From CALJFL01 sp036961205 (GTDB lineage Bacteria > Pseudomonadota > Gammaproteobacteria > Pseudomonadales > Halieaceae), in contig JBALVI010000003.1 in the NCBI GenBank assembly GCA_036961205.1, positions 1-64,000 on the forward strand: 64,000 bases of DNA. The letters are read 5' to 3'. The notes below the pieces were generated by a model. It did no database searches. It was not told where the DNA came from and saw nothing but the letters and a program-made list of their open reading frames with translations. The position numbers and the translations under genes are program-made. Shown piece after piece: positions 54,530 through 62,932 of the stretch (position 1 is the stretch's first letter; the number at the start of each line of letters is the position of its first letter).

Positions 54530-55750
54530 ATGAGAGAAGTTGCCGTAGTCGGCGTCGGGATGACCCGATTTGGCAAATTTCTAGATAAAGGTATCAAGGA
54601 TTTGGTACGGGAGGCCGTGGACGATGTTCTGGCCGACGCCGGTATGGATAAATCGGCCCTGGAAGCCGCCTATGTCGGGAATGCTGCGGCCGGGGCAATG
54701 ACCGGCCAACACATGATTCGCGGTCAGGTAGTGTTGGATCCTCTGGGCATCAACGAAATCCCCATCTATAACGTCGAAAACGCCTGCGCTAGCAGTACCT
54801 ATGCATTTAACCTGGCCTGGACAGCAGTCGCTGCAGGTGTTCATGACTGTGTGCTGGTGGTGGGCTTTGAAAAACTCTTCGATAAGGATAAATCGAAACC
54901 ATTTCTGGCCCTGGAATCGGCGATGGACGTTGAGGACCATATCGCTCACTTCAGAAAAGTAGAGGAGAGCCTTGGTGGCGGAGCGAAAATTTTCCCCGAG
55001 GGCGAACAGAAGCGCAGTCGCCTGATGGATGTCTACTCATTTCTGGTGAAGCGCTATATGGATAATTATGGCCTGACCCAGGAACACTTTGCGAAACTTT
55101 CGGTGAAAGCCCACAGAAATGGCGCACTGAACCCCAAAGCGCAGTATCAGCACGCCGTCACCATGGAGGAAGTCCTTGCGTCTGGCGATGTCACCTATCC
55201 GTTTACCCGCATGATGTGTGCTCCCATTGGCGATGGCGCATCCGCGGCTATTTTGTGCTCGAAGGCGTACGCAGCCCGTTTTACCACCAAACCAATTTGG
55301 GTTTCGTCGTCAGTAGTCGGAAGCGGCAAAGTCGGCACCGATCTGGACGACACCTTAACTCGGCGCATGGGTAAGAAATTGTTTGAAAGTGGCGATATAG
55401 GGCCAGAAGATATCGATGTGGCAGAGGTACACGATACAACCTCATCAACTGAGATTATTGATCTCATTGACTTGGATTTGTGTCCCGGTGAGCTAGCCGG
55501 ACAACGAATCGACGAGGGCTACTATGACCAAACTGGCACCCTGCCTACCAACCCGTCTGGCGGTTTGATCTCCAAGGGGCACCCAATTGGTGCCACTGGC
55601 CTGGGGCAGATTTATGAAGTTGTAAAGCAGTTGCGCGGAGATGCCGGCAAGCGCCAGGTAGATAATCCAAAGGTGGCCCTTACCCACAACGGTGGCGGCA
55701 TCCTGGGAATTGATACGGGCGCAATGGCGCTTCATGTATTTAGAAAATAG
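54530..55750 (+). CDS. Thiolase (SCP-x type acetyl-CoA acetyltransferase)
   Basis: 406 residues with a complete thiolase active site: Cys86 in NVENACASSTYAF, His in EVHDTTSSTE near 302, and GHPIGATGLGQ near 350. It belongs to the SCP-x branch, which cleaves branched-chain and sterol-derived 3-ketoacyl-CoA. It is first in a four-gene operon with a PaaK-like ligase, a saccharopine-dehydrogenase-like protein and an SDR, downstream of operator A. GGGAG lies upstream of the ATG. Confidence 0.9.
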   Translation: MREVAVVGVGMTRFGKFLDKGIKDLVREAVDDVLADAGMDKSALEAAYVGNAAAGAMTGQHMIRGQVVLDPLGINEIPIYNVENACASSTYAFNLAWTAVAAGVHDCVLVVGFEKLFDKDKSKPFLALESAMDVEDHIAHFRKVEESLGGGAKIFPEGEQKRSRLMDVYSFLVKRYMDNYGLTQEHFAKLSVKAHRNGALNPKAQYQHAVTMEEVLASGDVTYPFTRMMCAPIGDGASAAILCSKAYAARFTTKPIWVSSSVVGSGKVGTDLDDTLTRRMGKKLFESGDIGPEDIDVAEVHDTTSSTEIIDLIDLDLCPGELAGQRIDEGYYDQTGTLPTNPSGGLISKGHPIGATGLGQIYEVVKQLRGDAGKRQVDNPKVALTHNGGGILGIDTGAMALHVFRK

Positions 55751-55793
55751 AGCTAGAAAATAGAGCTAAAAAATAGAACTAAAAAATAGTGAA
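55742..55793 (+). repeat. 13-bp tandem repeat over the thiolase stop
   Basis: Four copies of a 13-base unit (AGAAAATAGAGCT twice, then AAAAAATAGAACT, then AAAAAATAGTGAA). The first copy contains the last two thiolase codons and the stop. Each unit carries its own TAG. It looks like local replication slippage. Confidence 0.8.
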
Positions 55794-55820
55794 ACATAAG
55801 TTAAGCAAGAGGACAGCATA

Positions 55821-57209
55821 ATGGCACACCCGTCGGAGCCCGTCCGTCAAAGAGAAGATCAGAAGTACTTTAACGAAGAAATGGAACCCCTGTTAAATAC
55901 GCCTGAAATGCTCAAGATTCAGGAGGGTAAGTTGCAGTCTACGCTGCGCTATTTCTACGACCATGTCCCCTTCGACCGGGAGCGCATGGATAAGGCTGGC
56001 ATTAAGCCCGAAGACATTACTTCTTTTGATGATTTGTCGCGGACGCTACCGATCTGCGGTCAGGCCGATTATCGAGATGTTTTTGATCGTTTTGATAACG
56101 ATATGCTCAAGTCCTACGATCTACTTTATGGTGCCGAGCGGATGAAAAATCTGCACCTTCTCACCACAACCTCCGGTACCACCGGTATCCCCACCCCTTA
56201 TCCCGTGTTTCACCAAACTGTCGATGCGATGGGCGAAATTATGGGCCGAATGGGCTGGCGCGCGGGACTGCGTGCGGGTGATCGACTGGCGATCGGCTAC
56301 GGCTTAAGTATGCACGCAGCAGGCACGCCGATTCTGTATTACTACAGAAAGATAGCTGGCGTGACGATTATCCCCATTGGTGCAGAAGCGGGTACGGAAC
56401 GCTTTTTAAACTTACTGAAGCTATTTCAGGTTAATGCCATTACGTGTACACCCTCGCTGGCCTTGTACCTGGCCGAAAAGTGCGAGGAGGTGCTGGGCGA
56501 ACCCATTGCCAGCCTTGGCATTGAGAAATTGCTGCTGGGGGCTGAGCCAGGCGCCGGCATCCCTGAAATTCGCGAGCGTTTGGAGGCCGACTATGGCGCC
56601 AGCGTGATCGATGTTGGCGCCGGCTATGGTGTGTCCTGCGAATGTCCTGAGTATCAGGGAATGCACTGGATTGCGGACGATCACTGCTACTATGAATTGG
56701 TCGATCCGGAGACTTTTGAGCCCGTAGCAATGGAAAATGGCGCTACCGGTCTAGGAGTCTTTACGCCACTTGAACCTGAAGCGACTATTTATTTTTCCAA
56801 CTTGCGCTACACACTTAACGACATTCATCAGGTGTTTACCGACCCCTGTCCCTGCGGCAGAAGTGGATTTCGCTACAAAATCGTCGGCCGCGCCGATGAC
56901 ATGCTCAAGGTCAAAGGCGTGCCCATATACCCCGCCGCAATACAGGGCCTGATCAACGGATTTGTGCCTCAGTTAACTGGCTCGTTCCGAATTGTTCTCG
57001 ATAGAGAGCCGCCATTGGTGATCCCGCCACTGAAGTTGAATATTGAATATGGGGAGGGGATCTCGGAGGATGAGTTGCCCGCTCTTGAAGAAGCAGTTAT
57101 CGGTAAGATGCATGCTTTGTTGAAGCTGCGCCCGACGATTACCTGGCTTAAGCCAAATTCGTTGGAGCGGGCGGTTAAGAAAACCCAATTATTTATAAAG
57201 AACTATTAG
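55821..57209 (+). CDS. PaaK-like (phenylacetate-CoA ligase family) acyl-CoA ligase
   Basis: 462 residues. The adenylate loop TTTSGTTGIPTPYP is near residue 114, a cysteine cluster DPCPCGRSGFRYK near 340, and the C-terminal hinge GRADDMLKVKGVPIYP near 358. The PaaK family activates aryl or cyclic acids through an adenylate; the substrate here is unknown. It is the third CoA ligase of the window, from a different family than the other two. It follows the thiolase and the 13-base repeats. Confidence 0.87.
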   Translation: MAHPSEPVRQREDQKYFNEEMEPLLNTPEMLKIQEGKLQSTLRYFYDHVPFDRERMDKAGIKPEDITSFDDLSRTLPICGQADYRDVFDRFDNDMLKSYDLLYGAERMKNLHLLTTTSGTTGIPTPYPVFHQTVDAMGEIMGRMGWRAGLRAGDRLAIGYGLSMHAAGTPILYYYRKIAGVTIIPIGAEAGTERFLNLLKLFQVNAITCTPSLALYLAEKCEEVLGEPIASLGIEKLLLGAEPGAGIPEIRERLEADYGASVIDVGAGYGVSCECPEYQGMHWIADDHCYYELVDPETFEPVAMENGATGLGVFTPLEPEATIYFSNLRYTLNDIHQVFTDPCPCGRSGFRYKIVGRADDMLKVKGVPIYPAAIQGLINGFVPQLTGSFRIVLDREPPLVIPPLKLNIEYGEGISEDELPALEEAVIGKMHALLKLRPTITWLKPNSLERAVKKTQLFIKNY

Positions 57210-57235
57210 CCTAATAAAAATCAGGAGACAGAAAA

Positions 57236-58354
57236 ATGACTACAACGCCTAAAGTGCTGGTTTACGGATTCAGTGGATATACCGGAAAGATAATTGGTCA
57301 AGCGCTGGCCAAGCGAGGCATTCCTTTTTATGCCGCGGGACGAAATACGGAGCGTCTGGAGGCGGCCGTTGCGGTCGTTGAAGAGCGTCTGGGCAAAAGT
57401 TTCGATGTGGAAATCGCTACTGTAGGTTGCACGGTGGAAGAGCTGGTACCTGCGTTTGAGCAGGTCGATGTGGTCCTCAACAGCGTGGGTCCCTTTATGC
57501 AGGTTGCGTGGCCCGTGGTTGAGGCCTGTCTGCAGGCCAACAGCCATTACATTGATATAACAGGCGAACAGGACTTTACTCAAGCTGTGAAAGAGCGTTA
57601 TGCAGAAGGTTTTGCCGCCAAGGACTTGCTACTGGCGCCTGCCAGTGCCTGGATGAGCGCGGCGGGAGCATTAGCTGCAGAAGTGTGTTTGGAGACAGAA
57701 GGGGTCGATACTCTGGATATTGTCTACCACGTTGAACACGGGTTGCCATCAGTTGCGTCCACCCAATCATTTCTGCGTATGAGTTGTAATAATACGTCGC
57801 AACGTTTTCTGGAACTCAATGAGTTTCAGGTCTGGGCGAATGACGTATTCCACCCTGTTGCCATGCCCTTCAGGAATCGTCTGGTGCGCGCTCACCCCTG
57901 GGGCGGTGGCGCTGAGCCAGTTTGGTACAAGGACGACGATCGGGTGAAGAATTGCACGGCCATGGTTGCTATTGGTGAGCACCTGGTGGATGGCACTCTG
58001 GAAGCCATCAATGAGTTTAATGAGCGATCAGTTGGCAAAAGTCTGGAAGAGCGAGAGGAGATCACCAACGATATCGCCCAGCGAATGGAGGTTGTTGAAC
58101 CTGCGGTTGACGATATTGATGTGCAGCGCAGCATGGTGGTGTGTTATGCCCGTGGCCGTCAGACCGCCAGCGAGTTCGTCCTGCATTTGGCCGCACCTTA
58201 TTCCTGGACTGGCGACTTGTGTGCAGAGTTGGCCGATCGCATCCTGACTGGGCGGCTCAAGAAAACGGGATTTCAGTCTGCTGCTACAGCGTTTGGTCAC
58301 CGCGAACTACTCAAGGTCTATCACGATGCCGGAATTTGCAGTATGCCGGACTAG
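57236..58354 (+). CDS. Saccharopine dehydrogenase-like/trans-acting enoyl reductase family protein
   Basis: 372 residues. The N-terminal Rossmann motif VYGFSGYTGKIIGQ at residues 10-23 and AAGRNTERLEAA near 34 match this NADP-binding family, then NSVGPFMQVAWPVVEACL near 82. Members act as enoyl or imine reductases; in mycobacteria related proteins reduce double bonds during lipid synthesis. A CAGGAGA site precedes the ATG. Context suggests reduction of an acyl-CoA intermediate. Confidence 0.8.
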   Translation: MTTTPKVLVYGFSGYTGKIIGQALAKRGIPFYAAGRNTERLEAAVAVVEERLGKSFDVEIATVGCTVEELVPAFEQVDVVLNSVGPFMQVAWPVVEACLQANSHYIDITGEQDFTQAVKERYAEGFAAKDLLLAPASAWMSAAGALAAEVCLETEGVDTLDIVYHVEHGLPSVASTQSFLRMSCNNTSQRFLELNEFQVWANDVFHPVAMPFRNRLVRAHPWGGGAEPVWYKDDDRVKNCTAMVAIGEHLVDGTLEAINEFNERSVGKSLEEREEITNDIAQRMEVVEPAVDDIDVQRSMVVCYARGRQTASEFVLHLAAPYSWTGDLCAELADRILTGRLKKTGFQSAATAFGHRELLKVYHDAGICSMPD

Positions 58355-58436
58355 TTTATTGATTATTTGTAGCGCTATATGATCAACAGTCGCCGGTTTG
58401 ATAGGCGGCTGTCCCGTAATCTGACGAGAACTTGCT

Positions 58437-59252
58437 ATGAGTATTGATGCTCTTAAAATTTTGGTAACAGGCGCGGCAACCGGTATCGGTGCAGCCACGG
58501 CAACCCTGGCTGCGAGTCGCGGCGCCCATGTCCTGGTCTCCGATGTAAATGACGAAGGCGGACTTGCTCTGGTGGAAGAAATTCGCCAAGCCGGAGGTAT
58601 AGCGCACTACCAGCACTGTGATGTCAGTAATGAAGAGCAGGTCAAGGAATTGATGCAGGCTGCGCAAGATAGTCTGGGCGGGCTCGATGTACTGCATAAC
58701 AATGCAGGCATTCACGAAACGATTCTCGGTCCCGAAATCACCCTGGAGACCATGAGTCGTGAAACCTATGAACGGGTTCTGGGAATCAATTTGGTGGGCC
58801 CGTTTATGTGCGCAAAATATGCGCTACCGATGCTAAAAGAAAGTAGTAATGCGTCCATTATTAATGCCGGTTCAACAGGCTCATTTAGCGCCTACGAGCA
58901 CAGTATTGCTTATGGTTCGAGTAAAGGCGGGATTGCCATGTTGACCAAAAACCTGGCAGTTGACCTGGCACCTCACAGAATTAGAGTGAATTGTTACTGC
59001 CCGGGGACAATCAAAACCCAAATGGTTGAAAATTTCATTGCAGCCTCCGGGGATGCCGATGTTCTGATTAGTCCAGGAACGCTAACGCATCTTGTGCCGC
59101 GCTTGGGGGAAACCAATGAAGTGGCCGAGCTGGTTTGTTTTCTGGCCAGCGATCAGTCCAGCTTCGTCAATGGGGTGGTGTGGCTTATTGACGGTGGGTC
59201 ACTCGCCTGGCGGGGCACTATCGACGCGCTGGGTATGAAGGGTGAAATGTGA
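58437..59252 (+). CDS. SDR family oxidoreductase
   Basis: 271 residues. The cofactor motif VTGAATGIGAATATLA is near residue 10, NNAGIHET near 87, and catalytic Ser in NAGSTGS and Tyr/Lys in YGSSKGGIAM near 160. The C-terminal FVNGVVWLIDGGSLAWRG is typical of classical SDRs. It ends the thiolase operon and converges on the TetR gene. Confidence 0.9.
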   Translation: MSIDALKILVTGAATGIGAATATLAASRGAHVLVSDVNDEGGLALVEEIRQAGGIAHYQHCDVSNEEQVKELMQAAQDSLGGLDVLHNNAGIHETILGPEITLETMSRETYERVLGINLVGPFMCAKYALPMLKESSNASIINAGSTGSFSAYEHSIAYGSSKGGIAMLTKNLAVDLAPHRIRVNCYCPGTIKTQMVENFIAASGDADVLISPGTLTHLVPRLGETNEVAELVCFLASDQSSFVNGVVWLIDGGSLAWRGTIDALGMKGEM

Positions 59253-59321
59253 GTAGATTGGCGAGCTGCTAGTTCTGGCGCGTCCCCAGGCTAGGCTTGC
59301 GCGACTGTTGTTGTGTTGGGC

Positions 59322-59930
59322 CTATTTTTTCTCAAGTCCGCAGTAGAGATACATGGAATCCCGGAACAGTTTTCGGGCTTTGGTGAGCTTGAGTTTGTCA
59401 TCAAAATATACGGCAGTACGCAGGCCTATTAGCAACGAGTACGCTAGTTCGGCGGAATCTTTTGCGCTGGTGATAGCACCCCTGGGAGTCTGTTGAAACA
59501 GTTCTGTAAGGTATGCCTTACACTCCCGGTCCACTCTGGACTTCTCACGTCTCAGGACGGGGTCGTTCACCGCCACGCCGAAACTCTCGAGCATAAAACC
59601 AATTTCCGAATGATCAATCGTTCTGCCAGAGAAGTAGAGTTTTACCAGAAGTTCAATCTGCCTTTCGACGGTCTCCTTTCGATAGCTGTCCAGGTCTTTG
59701 AGAATCCTCACAGCCATATTTTCGAAGTACTGCTCAAATATGGCTTCCTTGCCCTCAAAGTAGTAAAGCACATGGCTAGGATACAGGTCGGCCCTGGTAG
59801 CGATTTCCTGAAGCGAGGTTTTTGCGTAGCCTTTCTCGATTACGCATTCGTGAAATGCTTCCAGGATGCTCTTTCTGCGCTGATTGCCGCGCTTTGTCGC
59901 CTGCGGTTTGGTTTTAGTGCCTTCTGCCAT
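59322..59930 (-). CDS. TetR-family transcriptional regulator
   Basis: 202 residues. The N-terminal DNA-binding helix-turn-helix is KTSLQEIATRADLYPSHVLYYFEGKEAIFEQYF at residues 37-69 (in two joined segments, TSLQEIATRAD and SHVLYYFEGKE), with a Lys/Arg-rich tail before it. The C-terminal domain binds an unknown ligand, likely an acyl-CoA. It lies between the two TTGAAT-N3-ATTCAA operators but has no copy in its own 114-base upstream gap, so it may not repress itself through this site. Confidence 0.9.
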   Translation of the reverse strand: MAEGTKTKPQATKRGNQRRKSILEAFHECVIEKGYAKTSLQEIATRADLYPSHVLYYFEGKEAIFEQYFENMAVRILKDLDSYRKETVERQIELLVKLYFSGRTIDHSEIGFMLESFGVAVNDPVLRREKSRVDRECKAYLTELFQQTPRGAITSAKDSAELAYSLLIGLRTAVYFDDKLKLTKARKLFRDSMYLYCGLEKK

Positions 59931-60044
59931 TAGTTGGGCTCTCTGCTTCTTGCGGACAAACTGCGCGCGGCTTGCATACTAACTTCTACCTGCTTCACAG
60001 CATCTACGATCTAAGGCTACCAAAGATCAACCGGCGCAGATGAC

Positions 60045-61562
60045 TCACGCTAGTTGGAAATTCAGACGCTCATCCATCGGCGCAGCAACGAACACTCGCT
60101 TGCCTGTTGGATCCTCGTCAAAAATAGCACTGGCCGTTGCGGAGTCATCGTCGGCGGTGATGGCGACAAAGCGCTGCCCGCCATCAGTTTCGCCGAGAAT
60201 GATTGCGTGAGGGTTACCCTCGCGATCATATTGGGCGGTATAAGAAATAACGGTGCCAGTGCCAGGGTCTTTGCAGACCTCGCGGCTTTCCAGCCTTTCT
60301 CGATTTATGGTGGTTTCGGTGTTGGCCCAATCGGTTGTACTCGGTACTCCTGAGTAAACTCCGGCGGCGTGTTTGGATAACATTCCGCCGTTGGCGGTGA
60401 CCATGACGTAACTGTCAGCCTCGCTACGACTACGCCAAATCGCCTCAACCAGGGCGTGCATACTGTAGTTATTTCCGGGGCCGCCAAAGTAGGGCAAGCC
60501 CCCAGTCAGGGTCAGTGGGCGGCTACCATCGGCCGGCAGGTCCAGGTGCTCTGCCACCGCGGTGACCGCACAGGGGAAGCAACTGTAGATGTCGATCAGG
60601 TCTATATCATCTATGTTTAGCCCGGCAATCGACATGGCCTTGTGTGCTACCAGCCCGGCCATCGCGGAACGGCCCGGGTCAGGTCTGCGAGTAAGCTCCA
60701 GTTCCAACCCTTCTGCCATGCCGTGCAGGAACACCCATTTCGACTCGGGAACACCCATTTCTCGTGCTTTGGCGACACTACACATGAGTACTGCTGCGCC
60801 CTGATTGACCCCATCCTGGGCAATCATACGCTTGGTATACAGGTGCGAAAGAGCGGGTGCGGCCAGGATGTCTGCGGCGGATTGCTTGCCGGGAAACTGG
60901 GCATAAGGATTGGCACTTGCCACTTCGCTGAATGATTCCAGCAGTGTTGCCATGGCTTGCTGATGCTCGGTAATACTGCGGCCACTATCATGCCGTTGGG
61001 CCTGTTCGATCAAAGCGTAGTAGTACATCACATTAAGCAGGCCGTTTTTCAACTCCTGGCTGGTCGCAACGGAAATACCCATCTCTCGATCGTCTAATTC
61101 CTGCGTAAATTTTTCACTCCAGTCCAATTCATTTTCATTGCGCTCGGCATGACGCTGATTTCTCAGTGCTTCGGCACCGGTAAGCAGTACCACAGAACGC
61201 TCCCCGCGGGCGATGTCGTGGGCGAATTCAATGAGTCTTGATTGGGGTTCGTTGCCGCCCGTTTGGGTGTAAATCCGGTGGGCGGGTGTTGCACCAATTA
61301 TCTGAGCGATAGATTGCGGCGGATTGTCACTGCGGCCCCACTTACAGGGCCATAAATGGCCCATGTCGGAAAACAGACGGGTGACACATATGGTATCAAT
61401 TTGCTCGGCAAGACCCTCAACGCCCGCATCGTTCAAGGCATTGATGGTAGCCTGACCGGCTAGCGCCATTGGAGAGGCGTCTCCGGCTTCCCGGGCTACA
61501 ATTTGCCCGCCGCCTATCAGTATCGGGGTGCTATCGGGTATTTGGTCGTAGCTTATGGTCAA
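60045..61562 (-). CDS. Thiolase-fold protein without nucleophile cysteine and with C-terminal extension
   Basis: 505 residues. The N-terminal 400 residues have the thiolase fold (ILIGGGQIVAREAG; AQDGVNQGAAVLMCS near 250; IDLIDIYSCFPCAV near 325). The nucleophile loop near residue 100 reads YTQTGGNEPQSRL and has no cysteine. The last 90 residues are an extra OB-like domain (GTVISYTAQYDREG...). It starts inside the stop of the LLM gene (four-base overlap). It may do retro-aldol or CoA-ester chemistry. Confidence 0.8.
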   Translation of the reverse strand: MTISYDQIPDSTPILIGGGQIVAREAGDASPMALAGQATINALNDAGVEGLAEQIDTICVTRLFSDMGHLWPCKWGRSDNPPQSIAQIIGATPAHRIYTQTGGNEPQSRLIEFAHDIARGERSVVLLTGAEALRNQRHAERNENELDWSEKFTQELDDREMGISVATSQELKNGLLNVMYYYALIEQAQRHDSGRSITEHQQAMATLLESFSEVASANPYAQFPGKQSAADILAAPALSHLYTKRMIAQDGVNQGAAVLMCSVAKAREMGVPESKWVFLHGMAEGLELELTRRPDPGRSAMAGLVAHKAMSIAGLNIDDIDLIDIYSCFPCAVTAVAEHLDLPADGSRPLTLTGGLPYFGGPGNNYSMHALVEAIWRSRSEADSYVMVTANGGMLSKHAAGVYSGVPSTTDWANTETTINRERLESREVCKDPGTGTVISYTAQYDREGNPHAIILGETDGGQRFVAITADDDSATASAIFDEDPTGKRVFVAAPMDERLNFQLA

Positions 61563-62575
61563 AGAACTAATTCCGCCACGTCGCGCAAATGCTGTTCGTC
61601 GTTAGTTGTTACCAACAGAGTGGTTACTTTGGACTCACTCCAGGCTTGCAGACGATCCTTGATTCGGTCTTTGGGCCCAATCAGAGTCATTTCATCGGCC
61701 AGTTTGTCCGGGATAACACGTGCCGCCTCATCGCGCTTGCCTTCAAAAAACAATTTTTGAATTTCTGCCGCTTCCGCTTCGTAACCCATCCGCTCGAACA
61801 GGCGTTTATGGAAGTTGGTGGATTCGGCGCCCATGCCGCCAATGTAAAAGCTCATGAACTGCTTGAACTCAAATAGCCCGGCTTCGATATCGTCGGTGAC
61901 CTTAACAGACACCATTTGCGCAATGTCGAAATCAGGACGCATGTTCTGCAGAGACTCATCGTAGACACTTTCGTCGTAGGGGTTGTAGAACAGTGGTAGC
62001 CAGCCGTCGGCAATCTCTGTCGACAAGGCGATATTCTTGGGACCCTCGGCACCAAGGTAGATAGGAATCTTGTTGCGTATGGGGTGCACAATAGGTTTCA
62101 GCGGCTTACCCAGGCCCATGCCATCATCGCCGGGGTAGGGTAGGGGGTAATGAGGGCCGTCGTTGGTGACCGGTGCCTCGCGGGCAATGACCTGTCGAAT
62201 AATATCAATGTATTCGCGCGTTCTAGCTAGCGGTTTTGGGAACGGCCTGCCGTACCATCCCTCTACCACCTGTGGGCCGGATACCCCTAGCCCCAACATA
62301 AAGCGACCCTCTGAGAGTAGATCCAGACTCAGGGCATGCATCGCGCATGAGGCAGGTGTACGACCGGACAGTTGCACCACGGCGGTACCCAGTTTGATTT
62401 TCGTTGTTTGCGCGCCGATCCAGCACAATGGGGTGAAGGCGTCATTGCCCCAGGATTCGGCAGACCAAACAGAGTCGTACCCCAACCGTTCGGCTTCTTG
62501 TGCCATGCTGACAAAATTGGGTTTCGGTGCAGCACCCCAATAGCCTTGAGCCAAGCCCAGTTTTAGATCAGTCAT
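61559..62575 (-). CDS. LLM-class oxidoreductase, F420-dependent type
   Basis: 338 residues of the luciferase fold in the F420-associated branch: LGLAQGYWGAAP at the start, GYDSVWSAESWGND near 32, IKLGTAVVQLSGRTPASCAMHALSLD split near 60-85, and RFMLGLGVSGPQVVEGWYG near 91. Homologues use F420 or FMN to oxidise alcohols or reduce enones. Translationally coupled to the thiolase-like gene. Operator B lies 63 bases upstream of its start. Confidence 0.87.
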   Translation of the reverse strand: MTDLKLGLAQGYWGAAPKPNFVSMAQEAERLGYDSVWSAESWGNDAFTPLCWIGAQTTKIKLGTAVVQLSGRTPASCAMHALSLDLLSEGRFMLGLGVSGPQVVEGWYGRPFPKPLARTREYIDIIRQVIAREAPVTNDGPHYPLPYPGDDGMGLGKPLKPIVHPIRNKIPIYLGAEGPKNIALSTEIADGWLPLFYNPYDESVYDESLQNMRPDFDIAQMVSVKVTDDIEAGLFEFKQFMSFYIGGMGAESTNFHKRLFERMGYEAEAAEIQKLFFEGKRDEAARVIPDKLADEMTLIGPKDRIKDRLQAWSESKVTTLLVTTNDEQHLRDVAELVL

Positions 62576-62637
62576 GTTAGTTTCCTTTTAAATTCACTGG
62601 CCCGCCAATAGCGGATAAACAACCAGTATGCTAAGTA

Positions 62638-62652
62638 TTGAATAAAATTCAA
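62638..62652. promoter_or_regulatory. Palindromic operator B (TTGAAT-AAA-ATTCAA)
   Basis: A perfect 6-3-6 palindrome, the twin of operator A at 54394. Read on the minus strand, its TTGAAT could double as the -35 of the LLM operon promoter, with a weak CATACT -10 sixteen bases downstream. A bound repressor would then block transcription. Confidence 0.65.
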
Positions 62653-62746
62653 GTGCTATTTGCCCAGAGGAAATAAATCCTGGCTGGGAATTTCGGGAGC
62701 TTATCTTTGGGGCTGTGCTTTTCCGTGCCAGAGACAGTATCTGCGC

Positions 62747-62926
62747 CTAGCTCTGATCCTGTTGCCGCTTAATTTCCAAACGATAATCACAGCTGACACA
62801 GCGGCGCATTCCTTCACGCATACTGTTATTTTGCTGCGCTAGCATGGCATTCTCGCGTTGTAACTTGTTGATCTCACTTTCGAGCTGCAGGATACGTTTC
62901 CCGGTTGAGAAAAAGCGTTTAAGCAT
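62747..62926 (-). CDS. Small coiled-coil protein with CxxC
   Basis: A 59-residue frame too short for many gene finders. Residues 12-40 form heptad-like helix (LQLESEINKLQRENAMLAQ), then RRCVSCDYRLEIKRQ with a CxxC pair that could bind zinc or be redox active. It begins six bases after the stop of the upstream D27-like gene, so it is probably co-translated. It could be an assembly or regulatory partner; I do not recognise the family. Confidence 0.6.
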   Translation of the reverse strand: MLKRFFSTGKRILQLESEINKLQRENAMLAQQNNSMREGMRRCVSCDYRLEIKRQQDQS

Positions 62927-62932
62927 TGGTAA

